From Bifidobacterium sp. ESL0784 (lineage in GTDB: Bacteria > Actinomycetota > Actinomycetes > Actinomycetales > Bifidobacteriaceae): a stretch of DNA of 64,000 nt. The notes under the pieces are model-generated. The model saw only the letters and a list, made by a program, of their open reading frames with translations, was not told where the DNA came from and did no database searches. This document shows, piece after piece, positions 35,917-43,799 of this stretch (positions are counted from its first letter, which is position 1; every line of letters starts with the position of its first letter). A program made the position numbers and the translations under genes. The DNA is taken from positions 186,001 to 250,000 of the forward strand of contig NZ_JAQTHV010000001.1 in assembly GCF_029433295.1 (NCBI RefSeq), read 5' to 3'.

Positions 35917-38513
35917 TGAAGGTCGCCTCCTTCCGTGTTCTTATGAGCCGTTTTGGCTTTTGCCTTCTTGCGTGGTCGCTGGCGTTCGTATAGCAGCGTT
36001 CGTACGGCATCGTCTTCCAGATTGCCGAGGCGCACTTGCCGGGCGAGACTGTCGCGAATCGACTCGACGACGACCAGGAAGATAATGGTGACAAGGAACC
36101 AAATGACCCACGCGGCCAGCGCTATCAGCTTGGTGCCGGTGGTCAGCGAGAACGTGATGGCCATAGCTGCCGGAACCGCGATGCCGAATGCCAGCGCGCC
36201 CCGCATGAGCTTTGGATAAAGCAGGGCGAATTTCCTAGCGCGTTCCTCGATGCCGGCGCGATATTCCTCTTTGTCGGCCAACATGTTCAGAGCCTGAGAA
36301 ATCGGGTATTCACCGGACTTGTGCAGTGCCGGTTCGCTGCTGATGATGTCGCTGGCCTTGAGCTGGCGGTCGACCAAGCGCTGCAGATTGCCCATATGTG
36401 GCTTGACTGCGAGCCCCAGGATGAAGAACAGAATGGCGAAAATCATCAGGCGTCCCATATTGGCGAACCAGTCGGCGCGGTAGAAGCCGGCGATGGTCTC
36501 GCGCAACGCGTTGATGGAATAGGTGAACGGAAGGTAGGGGTACAGGGCACGGAAGAATTTCGGCATCATTTCGATGGGGTACATGCCTGACGAACCGGGA
36601 ATCTGGATGATGACCAGCGCGACGCATAACGCCTTGCCGACGTGCAGGAAGGTAGCGGAAAGCGCGTAGGTGATGCTGACGTAGACTATCGAGGCAAGTA
36701 TCGCGGTAATGATGAAAATCGGCACGTTGTAACATTGCACACCGATGATCAGCTCGCCCAGCACGGTGACGACGGCCTGAATCGAAGCGATAAGCGCGAA
36801 AAGAATCCAGCGACCCCAGTAGCGCTGGCCGGGCGTCGGCTCGTTTTCCAGCCCGTCATCGTCCACTTCCAGCTTCATCAAGACGACGAGCATGAACGCC
36901 CCGACCCACAGCGTCAGGTTCGTGAACAGCGGTGCCATGCCGGAGCCGTAAGTGCTCACCGGATAGACGATTTTCGTGTCGAGGACGGTCGGTGAGAGCA
37001 TGAAATCCGCGATTTTCGCAGCGTCGAGCTTGCCGTCGCCGCCCACGGATTTCGCCAGTATCCCCGAGCTGCCAAGCGTCGAAGAGCCGGAAAGTGCGGA
37101 AATATCGGTGGTGAGTGTCGTCAGATGGCTTTGCAGATTCGCCAAGCCTTTGTCGGTGCCGGCGAGGGCCTTGGCGGCGGTGGTGGCGGCTTGATCGAGC
37201 TGGTTCAGGACGAGCGTGGATTGCGTAATCAATGAGCCCTGCGAAGCGAGGTTGGCCGAAGACGTCGCTGCGACGCTCGAAAGTCCGTTGAGGCCGTTGT
37301 TGAGCTGCGGAAGCGCGCCCGTTGTAATGGTTTTCCTTGCGTTTGCAGCGTTGCCCAAAGCCGATTGCGTGGAAGTATTGATGCCGTTGGCCGCCGAAAC
37401 GGTGCTGGAAACCGTCGAGCCAAGGTTCTTGCTGGAATTGAGATCACTCAGGGCATTAATGGAATCTCCGAGACGTTGATTTTGCGTTTTGAGATCGGCG
37501 ATGGCGCTAGAACTTCCTGGCACGCCCGCCGCTTCCAAGCGGCTGATGAGGCTACCGGTATCCGTGTTGATCTGCTGGGCCGTGGAAAGTGCCGAACCCA
37601 CGTCCCCGTTGGCTTTCGTCAGTCCGGCTGCAATCGAATTGATAGCGACGTTCGATTGCGAGCTTGCTTGTGAAAGCAGACTCGAGCTTTGGTCGAGCGT
37701 GCCGCCGGCGCCGTTGACGAAGTCGTTGAGGGTGTTTTGCGTTTTTGCAATGGCGGAAGACGCGTCGTTCAACTGCTGGGAAGTGCCGGCTCCGGCTTTT
37801 TGAGTTTTGTCAAGGGTTCCCCGAGCTGCTTTGGTCTTGTCGGGAACGCCATTCAATGTAGTCGTCAAGTCGCTGATATTGCTGCGGATATCGGCGACGG
37901 ACTGCTGTGCCTTGTTGAGGTCGGCAAGTGTGTCGGCCGTTGCGCTGTCGGCTTTGGTATTGATTTCGGCATCGGTTTTGTTGACAACGCCGGAAACCAC
38001 CTTGCTTACTGTGGAAACGAAGGTCTCATTGACCTGGCTATCGACCGTGGATGCGCCGGTATCGGTTATGCGACTTGCCAGTGCGTTGGCCTTTTCGTTG
38101 ACATAGTATTCCAGCGTCGGGCGCGTGCTATGTCCTTCGATGACTCCGGCGACGCGGTCGCTGAAATCTCCCGGGATGATGATGGAGGCGTAACTGGCCC
38201 CGGATTCCACGCGCTGCATGGCTGCGGACTGGTCAGCGAATTTCCAGCCCAGCTGAGTATTGCTTTTGAGCTGGCGGACGATTTGCGCGCCCATGTTCAT
38301 TTTGCCGATGGTCTTCGAATCGGTGCCGCGGTCGTTGTTGACGACGATTACTTCAATGGCGTTGGTGTTGCCGTAGGGGTTCCAAAAACCCGCGATATTG
38401 AACCACGCGTAAAGCGGCGGGATGAAGACGAGCCCGAAGAGGACGACCCACGCGGCAGGGACGCGCAGCAAACGTGCGATGTCACGTCGCGCAATGGCCA
38501 TCACGTTGCTCAT
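35913..38513 (-). CDS. YhgE/Pip-domain membrane protein, first of the pair
   Basis: An 866-residue paralogue of the next gene on this strand, with the same plan: an N-terminal helix and the PPLYAWFNIAGFWNPYGNT motif, a long coiled-coil extracytoplasmic region (about 170-490), and C-terminal helices with PGSSGMYPIEMMPKFF and YLPFTYSINALRETI. The C-terminus carries two further helices and a Lys-rich cytoplasmic tail absent from its partner. The 4-nt overlap suggests coupled synthesis and perhaps a heterodimer. No ATPase is encoded beside it. Confidence 0.85.
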   Translation of the reverse strand: MSNVMAIARRDIARLLRVPAAWVVLFGLVFIPPLYAWFNIAGFWNPYGNTNAIEVIVVNNDRGTDSKTIGKMNMGAQIVRQLKSNTQLGWKFADQSAAMQRVESGASYASIIIPGDFSDRVAGVIEGHSTRPTLEYYVNEKANALASRITDTGASTVDSQVNETFVSTVSKVVSGVVNKTDAEINTKADSATADTLADLNKAQQSVADIRSNISDLTTTLNGVPDKTKAARGTLDKTQKAGAGTSQQLNDASSAIAKTQNTLNDFVNGAGGTLDQSSSLLSQASSQSNVAINSIAAGLTKANGDVGSALSTAQQINTDTGSLISRLEAAGVPGSSSAIADLKTQNQRLGDSINALSDLNSSKNLGSTVSSTVSAANGINTSTQSALGNAANARKTITTGALPQLNNGLNGLSSVAATSSANLASQGSLITQSTLVLNQLDQAATTAAKALAGTDKGLANLQSHLTTLTTDISALSGSSTLGSSGILAKSVGGDGKLDAAKIADFMLSPTVLDTKIVYPVSTYGSGMAPLFTNLTLWVGAFMLVVLMKLEVDDDGLENEPTPGQRYWGRWILFALIASIQAVVTVLGELIIGVQCYNVPIFIITAILASIVYVSITYALSATFLHVGKALCVALVIIQIPGSSGMYPIEMMPKFFRALYPYLPFTYSINALRETIAGFYRADWFANMGRLMIFAILFFILGLAVKPHMGNLQRLVDRQLKASDIISSEPALHKSGEYPISQALNMLADKEEYRAGIEERARKFALLYPKLMRGALAFGIAVPAAMAITFSLTTGTKLIALAAWVIWFLVTIIFLVVVESIRDSLARQVRLGNLEDDAVRTLLYERQRPRKKAKAKTAHKNTEGGDLQ

Positions 38514-38796
38514 GAATGGGCTCCTTGGGCTTGTTCTGTTGGGAAGGGAATAACGACATCGGACTCGATCTGACGATTCCCGCTTGTATCTACTATTATC
38601 CCCGATGTTATCACCCTATTTGAAGCCCTGAATCTTCTGTTTAAAGCGAATAAATCTGATGGTTTGCGGGCTGGGTGATTGCGCGGTCGAAACGGTGATT
38701 GTTGCGAGGTTATGAATGCGGCGGGAATGGAGCCGGTGCTTCCATTCCCGCCGCATTGCGCGTGCTTCGTTGATTGGGATGGTTTGTCTAGATCGA
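38514..38796. other. Gap with a 17-bp inverted repeat
   Basis: No gene seen. It contains the promoter side of the YhgE/Pip pair and, at 38715-38757, a perfect inverted repeat (AATGCGGCGGGAATGGA and its complement, 9-nt loop). The hairpin lies 40 nt past the end of the surface-protein gene but has no T-run on that gene's strand. Confidence 0.5.
38715..38757 (-). terminator. Stem-loop after the surface-protein gene
   Basis: 17-nt perfect arms with a 9-nt loop, downstream of the minus-strand gene ending at 38797. The missing T-run makes classic intrinsic termination uncertain; a 3'-end-protecting hairpin is possible. Confidence 0.5.
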
Positions 38797-40446
38797 TTAG
38801 CAGCCGGCCGAGAACCCGCGCAAGATTATGGCCAGACCGGTGAGCGTCAGGGCGACGGCGATGATGGCGAGGTGCAGGATGGGTGAGCCGGTCTGCGCCA
38901 GCCCGTTTTGCCGCTGCGCGCCTTCTGTTTGCTGTTGGCCGGATGTTTTGGACGCGTCTGCGGGCTTTTGTGTGAAGACTGCGGGCGATGGGATGTGGTC
39001 CGGATTGGTTATCGGTGAGTGGCCGGGCGTTCCCGGCAACGTCGGCCCGGCGACGATTGGCTCGGTTTCCTCGTCCTCTGGCTCGACTTCACTTTCGTCG
39101 ATGTCGGTTTCGCCTTCTTCGGATTCGACTTCGTCGATCCCGCTCTCTCCTTCGCTGCCGCTGACTTCCCCTTCATCTTCGCCGGGTGCGGTTTCTCCCT
39201 CACCAATCTCGGATCCGCCTTCGCCGGGCTCCGTTCCACTTTCCCCTTCTCCAGTCTCGGTTCCGCCTTCGCCTCCCGAACGCTGCCACACCGCGTGCAT
39301 CGTGGCGTTGTCGTTATTGTTCGCAGTGAATACGGAACCGGCCAGATAATGGGGTTCCTGGGCATCCTGATCGTGTGACCATCCCGCCAAGGTATGGTCC
39401 GTATTGATCATTTCGCCTTGTCCGGGCATCTCGAATTCGGCTGACGTGCCCGGCCAAGCGTCGCGCGTCATCGTCGCCGGGGCTGCACCCTGCGCTCCGT
39501 TGGCGCTGAAGCTCACCGAAACCTCGGCCTTGCCGTACCAAGTCGTGCTTGGTGAGTCCTGCCCGAAACCGAGGGCCGGATTGCCTGTCCAATTACCGTC
39601 CTGGCTTTTCCATTTGGCGGAAGGTGCGTTTGCCGCGCCTCTGAACGCCGCGTTGGCCCCGACGTTGACGAAGCGCAGGTCGGTGCAGCCTTCGAACATA
39701 TTGTCGATTCGGTCGTCACTGCTGATTTTGCTGGTGTCGAAGCCAGAAAGGTCGAGCCTTTTGAGCGCAGAGTCGCCTCGGAACATGGCGGCCATGGTAA
39801 TCACGTTGCCGGTGGAGAACGATGAGCCCATGTTGATTGATGTCACGCTTTTCATGCCTCCGAACATGTGATTCATGTTGGTGACCTTGGAGGTGTCGAA
39901 TTTGTCCCCTAAATCAAGACTTTGGAGCGTGGAATTCGCTGCGAACATATAGCTCATATCGGTCACATTGCTGGTGTCGAATTTATCGCCAAAAGTGATG
40001 CTGCCGAGCGACGGGTTCTTATAGAACATGTTTCTCATATCGGTTGCGTCGCTGGTATCGAGGCCGGTCAGGTCGATGCTGGTCAGATACGGCATATCAT
40101 AAAACATCTGGGAGGAGTCGACGTGGGCCTTGACGGGCGAATCCACCGTCACGGTTTTAATCGAGTACCTGACGGAATACCACGGGCGGGTGTTGGGCAA
40201 GGTGCCGATGCGTCCCTCGTATCTGGTTCCAAGATGCAGTTGCGAGCAGTCCGAACTCAACTGCCAGTAAGCGTCGGTGCCGAACGAGCGTTTGCTGGCA
40301 TCGCAGTGGGCCTGAGCGACTGATGCCTGATTGGTGCTCTCGAAGGATGGCTCATGCTCGCCGGCCATCGCGGTTTGCGGCACTATGGCAAGGGCGGCAG
40401 CGGCCAATGAGATGGCCGCAGTGGCTATTACGTTTCGTGTCTTCAT
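38797..40446 (-). CDS. BspA-type repeat surface protein with sortase signal
   Basis: A 549-residue cell-surface protein. A signal peptide covers about residues 1-28 (ending at TAMAG). Residues 100-270 hold DUF285/BspA-type leucine-rich repeats of the form DTSNVTDMSYMF, repeated about every 23-25 residues. One Listeria-Bacteroides-type beta-grasp repeat follows (about 300-390). A Glu/Gly/Ser-rich acidic wall-spanning stretch (390-470) leads to the sorting signal LAQTG, a hydrophobic helix and a short tail RGFSAGC. LAxTG is a known variant used by actinobacterial sortases. It is probably anchored to the wall, with an adhesive role inferred from the family. An AGGAAC ribosome site precedes the ATG. 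Confidence 0.88.
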   Translation of the reverse strand: MKTRNVIATAAISLAAAALAIVPQTAMAGEHEPSFESTNQASVAQAHCDASKRSFGTDAYWQLSSDCSQLHLGTRYEGRIGTLPNTRPWYSVRYSIKTVTVDSPVKAHVDSSQMFYDMPYLTSIDLTGLDTSDATDMRNMFYKNPSLGSITFGDKFDTSNVTDMSYMFAANSTLQSLDLGDKFDTSKVTNMNHMFGGMKSVTSINMGSSFSTGNVITMAAMFRGDSALKRLDLSGFDTSKISSDDRIDNMFEGCTDLRFVNVGANAAFRGAANAPSAKWKSQDGNWTGNPALGFGQDSPSTTWYGKAEVSVSFSANGAQGAAPATMTRDAWPGTSAEFEMPGQGEMINTDHTLAGWSHDQDAQEPHYLAGSVFTANNNDNATMHAVWQRSGGEGGTETGEGESGTEPGEGGSEIGEGETAPGEDEGEVSGSEGESGIDEVESEEGETDIDESEVEPEDEETEPIVAGPTLPGTPGHSPITNPDHIPSPAVFTQKPADASKTSGQQQTEGAQRQNGLAQTGSPILHLAIIAVALTLTGLAIILRGFSAGC

Positions 40447-40771
40447 TGATTGTTCCTGATCATTCGTTAGTCGGATGGTCGGTCGTTCTTTTTAATTGTC
40501 TAATTTTGTTCTTTTGTTTTTCTGATTTTTGTTTGTTCGCGTAGTTTACGATCTAAAAGATCGTGTGTTTGGTTATGAGCGATGACGTCACGCCATCTTC
40601 GGTGTGATATATGAAATATCCCCAAATCCAACGTATCGGTTTTATGGGACAAATAAGAATATATTGATTAATTTATATTGATTCTTTTCAAATCGGATTT
40701 GAACCCGACCGCAGTGCAAGGTACCCTTGAGAGGATTGCTGAGAAGATGTGCTATGAAGGGGAGTGGGACT
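40447..40771. other. Divergent promoter region
   Basis: AT-rich region between the surface-protein gene and the CmpB-family gene. It contains an inverted repeat ACGATCT-N3-AGATCGT at 40548-40564, a possible operator. Nothing else is supported. Confidence 0.4.
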
Positions 40772-42241
40772 ATGGGGGCTGCTCCTGGTGACGAAAATTC
40801 GGGGAAACCGCTGACTCGCAAAGCCGGCAAAATCGGCAACGCCGGCAAGACAGGGCGGGCGAGTAAAGCCGGCGAAGCCGAGAGCGCCGGAAATGCCGAC
40901 AAAACTTTGTACAATTCCGCGGAATCTTCGGCGAAAGCTCTAGACAGGGTGACGGTCTCGGCTAAATCCTCGGCAAACGCACTTGGCAAGGCGGCGAGCT
41001 CTGCCGCGGGTGCCGTGGCGCATTCAGCCGCCCGTGCCGCCGAAGGCGTCAGCGACGCTTCCCGCAACTTCGCCAACCATGCGTCCGGACATCTCACTTT
41101 GATTGGCCGTGTCTATGGTGTTTTGGTTCTGCTGGTCGGACTCGTTGGCGTGCCATACGTCGGTTATGCGATTTTCGACGGCATCCATAAATTCTTTACC
41201 GGCAGGCTCCATGCCGACCCGCTCGATCTGACGTTCCTGTTGACCTGCGCGCAGGCTGTCGTCTCGCTGGCCAATGCCGCGGCCCTGATTGTTTTTGGTG
41301 TGATGCTGCTGCGTGACCTGCGCAAGCATGCGGCGCAATGGGCATATGTGCTTATGGCGGTGACGTTCGTCCAAGGCATGCTTTCGTTGGCATTGCAGGG
41401 GCTTGGGCCCGGCGTTGGGCTATCGCTTATTCAGATCGCGATTCTGGTGGCGCTTGCCATCGCGCTCGATCCAGCGTTGATCGGCGAACGCGTTGTGCAG
41501 CGCAAACTCAAACGGATGGACGAGCACGACGAATACATCGAGGCCAAAGGTGCCGGTATGCTCGGCCGGGATCCGAGCGGCAAAGGCTACGTCGAACTCA
41601 ACATTTTCAATGTGTTCTGGCTTTTCGTGGTCGGCTGCGTCGGCGGGCTCATCGTCGAGGAAATCTACCATCTCATCTTCTTCAACGAATGGCAGGACCG
41701 CGCAGGGCTCATTTGGGGCCCGTTCTCGCCGATTTACGGCTTCGGCGTCGTGGTGTTGACGATGTGCCTGAATCGTTTGTGGCATGCCAACGCCATCCTG
41801 ATTTTCTTCGCCAGTGCGATTATCGGCGGTTGTTTTGAATCGTTTGTGGCATGGTTTATGCAGATTGCGTTCGGCATCATTGCATGGAATTATTCGAACG
41901 ACTGGCTACCTCTTTTCGGTGGGAAGACCTGTGGCAAATACATGTTTTTCTGGGGGTTAGCGGGCCTGGTCTGGCTGCGCGAGCTGCTGCCGCGTCTGCT
42001 GAAGTTCATCAATCTCATCCCGTGGAAATGGCGTTACGCGCTGACCGCCGTCATGTTGGTGTTCATGCTCATTGATATCGCGGTCACCCTGATGGCGTTC
42101 GATTGCTGGTATGGCCGCATCGCCGGATTGCCGCAGACCTCACCGGTCGCGCGTTTCTTCGGCGAGCATTTCGACAACGCCATGATGCAGCACCGTTTCC
42201 AGACCATGAGCATCAACCCGAAGTGGTCGGGTCGCGGCTGA
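40772..42241 (+). CDS. CmpB-family membrane protein with Ala/Lys-rich N-terminus
   Basis: A 489-residue membrane protein. The first 110 residues are low-complexity, rich in Ala, Ser, Gly and Lys, and probably disordered. About nine membrane helices follow. The C-terminal part carries the pattern of the family sometimes annotated as putative ABC transporter permease (CmpB type): a conserved GFxVGxxxGxxxEE-like start at FWLFVVGCVGGLIVEEIYH, then GPFSPIYGFG and FEGSFVAW-like GGCFESFVAW. Despite that label no ATPase is linked and transport is unproven. The start is set at the ATG at 40772 behind AAGGGGAG; the ATG at 40754 is possible. Confidence 0.75.
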   Translation: MGAAPGDENSGKPLTRKAGKIGNAGKTGRASKAGEAESAGNADKTLYNSAESSAKALDRVTVSAKSSANALGKAASSAAGAVAHSAARAAEGVSDASRNFANHASGHLTLIGRVYGVLVLLVGLVGVPYVGYAIFDGIHKFFTGRLHADPLDLTFLLTCAQAVVSLANAAALIVFGVMLLRDLRKHAAQWAYVLMAVTFVQGMLSLALQGLGPGVGLSLIQIAILVALAIALDPALIGERVVQRKLKRMDEHDEYIEAKGAGMLGRDPSGKGYVELNIFNVFWLFVVGCVGGLIVEEIYHLIFFNEWQDRAGLIWGPFSPIYGFGVVVLTMCLNRLWHANAILIFFASAIIGGCFESFVAWFMQIAFGIIAWNYSNDWLPLFGGKTCGKYMFFWGLAGLVWLRELLPRLLKFINLIPWKWRYALTAVMLVFMLIDIAVTLMAFDCWYGRIAGLPQTSPVARFFGEHFDNAMMQHRFQTMSINPKWSGRG

Positions 42242-42261
42242 ATCCTCTCAATACCGCCATA

Positions 42262-42366
42262 AACAAGCCACTGACGGCCCATAGGTGGCGTAAAAATGGC
42301 GCAGTTTCCCAGTTCCGCCATTTTCGGGCCGCTGAAGGGTAATCCAGACTGGTCAGTGGCTTGTTT
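42262..42366. terminator. Nested bidirectional hairpin between convergent genes
   Basis: AAACAAGCCACTGAC and its exact complement (15 nt) enclose GGCCC/GGGCC and AAAATGGCG/CGCCATTTT. Both outer ends read TTGTTT outward, so it can terminate the CmpB-family gene (plus) and nrdF (minus). Confidence 0.65.
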
Positions 42367-42405
42367 TGGTGCAATCTTCAGACGAAGGACCGCGATGGGC
42401 TGGCA

Positions 42406-43653
42406 TCAGAAATCCCAGTCGTCGTCGCTGGTTTCTTCGGCCTTGTTGGCGGAGTTTGCACCGGTTGAGGCCGGGGTCGAAGGAGAGGATATCCCGGCGG
42501 TGGCACCCGCGGAAGCGGTTGACCCGAAATTAATGCCATTGCCACCGAACAGGCTGGCGGGTTTGAGGGCAGATGCCAACGATTCCATATCGTTCAATTC
42601 GTCGGTTACCGCAGGGTTCGGTTGGCTGATTTCGGCGGGGAACAGGGCAGGGTAGCCCAGGTAGGAGAGGGCCTTGTTGGCGTTGTAGCTCAGGAATTTT
42701 TCGATATCGTCGTCGAGGCCGAAATCGGCGTAAGGCAGCGTATAGCTGTAATCTTCCTCAGCAAAGTACAGGTTATTGGCAAGATCGTAGGCATACTGGC
42801 GTATGGTCTCACGCGTGGCATCGTCAAGCTGTTCGAGTTTTTGCTGGTAAATCGAGCCGAGATATGAGCTGGATGTGACGATGTCGCGATTGATCAGGCG
42901 AATGATATCGGCGGATTTCGTCATCGTTCCGCGGCTGGAAAGCCACATTGGCAGATAGAAACCGGACTCGACCAGCAGCGCTTCAGCTAGCACTGCCGCC
43001 GCGAGCCGCTTGAGCGCGCCGAGGTCGGGGATGTTGGTTGTGGCGGAATCGGAATCGGAAACCGGGGCGTTCGGCGTGGCAATTTCCGTCGGCGAAGAAA
43101 TACTCGATGAATCGGCAGGCGAATCCTGGTTTTGGCCATTGTTTTCAGCGGTGGAGGTATTCGAATTATTGGAAGCAGCGGCGTACTCATTTTCGAGCAG
43201 CTGCAGTTTTTCCTGCATTGATTCGTTCTGTTGTGTCCAAGCAAACGCGGATTGTGCGGAATCATTGTTTTCGCTGTTATTGATGCCTTTTGCTTTGTTT
43301 ATATTACTTTCAAGTGCGGCAATCAGTGCTGAATAAGCCTTGGTGTGCACCGACTCGCCAAAGGCGATAGCGGTCAAAACCGCCTGCCTTGTGCCGGCGC
43401 CATCGCGCTCGGCGTCAGTACTCAAAGCGCTGGTTGCGCTGCTGGTCTGCAGCGATTCGAGTGCGGAAAGCCCGGCAAAAATGCGGCTCAGCGCCACTCG
43501 TTCGTTGTCGCTCAGCCCGCGAATATCCTCTGCGTCATCGGCAAGTGAGACCTGCTCGGGTGTCCAGAGATTCGCGGTCATGGTGTTGAATGTGTCGCGG
43601 TCTGCATCGGCGTCCGCTCCGCCAAGATTCCAGTCCATCGCGGTAAAAGTCAT
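42406..43653 (-). CDS. nrdF: Class Ib ribonucleotide reductase beta-subunit NrdF, divergent metal site
   Basis: A 415-residue protein (usual NrdF about 320-340) that should form the radical-bearing subunit with NrdE. The start at 43653 follows AAAGGAA. The ferritin-like fold is recognisable: FNTMTANLWTPEQVSL, AFGESVHTKAYS, SGFYLPMWLSSRG, FLSYNANKALSYLGY and the C-terminal DDDWDF. By alignment to remembered enterobacterial NrdF, Glu100, His103, Glu224 and the radical Tyr107 are kept. The first ligand Asp is Glu66. The Glu and His of RDEAVHGYY are replaced by Ile258 and Ser261. The C-terminal relay Tyr appears to be Phe376. An Asn/Ser/Thr/Pro-rich insertion covers about residues 160-210. The function may be changed; see the finding. 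Confidence 0.85.
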   Translation of the reverse strand: MTFTAMDWNLGGADADADRDTFNTMTANLWTPEQVSLADDAEDIRGLSDNERVALSRIFAGLSALESLQTSSATSALSTDAERDGAGTRQAVLTAIAFGESVHTKAYSALIAALESNINKAKGINNSENNDSAQSAFAWTQQNESMQEKLQLLENEYAAASNNSNTSTAENNGQNQDSPADSSSISSPTEIATPNAPVSDSDSATTNIPDLGALKRLAAAVLAEALLVESGFYLPMWLSSRGTMTKSADIIRLINRDIVTSSSYLGSIYQQKLEQLDDATRETIRQYAYDLANNLYFAEEDYSYTLPYADFGLDDDIEKFLSYNANKALSYLGYPALFPAEISQPNPAVTDELNDMESLASALKPASLFGGNGINFGSTASAGATAGISSPSTPASTGANSANKAEETSDDDWDF

Positions 43654-43727
43654 GAAAGTTCCTTTATAAGGTATGTGATTATCTATCAGTATCGCACGGC
43701 TGCTCAATTCCGTAAGAGGCATCTATG

Positions 43728-43768
43728 CAAGTGCCCGCCAATATCAACGGATATCTGGCGGGCACTTG
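43728..43768. repeat. Hairpin in the nrdE-nrdF gap
   Basis: Arms CAAGTGCCCGCCA (43728-43740) and TGGCGGGCACTTG (43756-43768), a 13-nt stem with a 15-nt loop. It lies between nrdE and nrdF. A T-run follows only on the plus strand, so on the operon strand it could stabilise or process mRNA rather than terminate it. Confidence 0.6.
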
Positions 43769-43799
43769 TGTTTTTCAGCTTGAGGCTTGAGCGCTGGAT

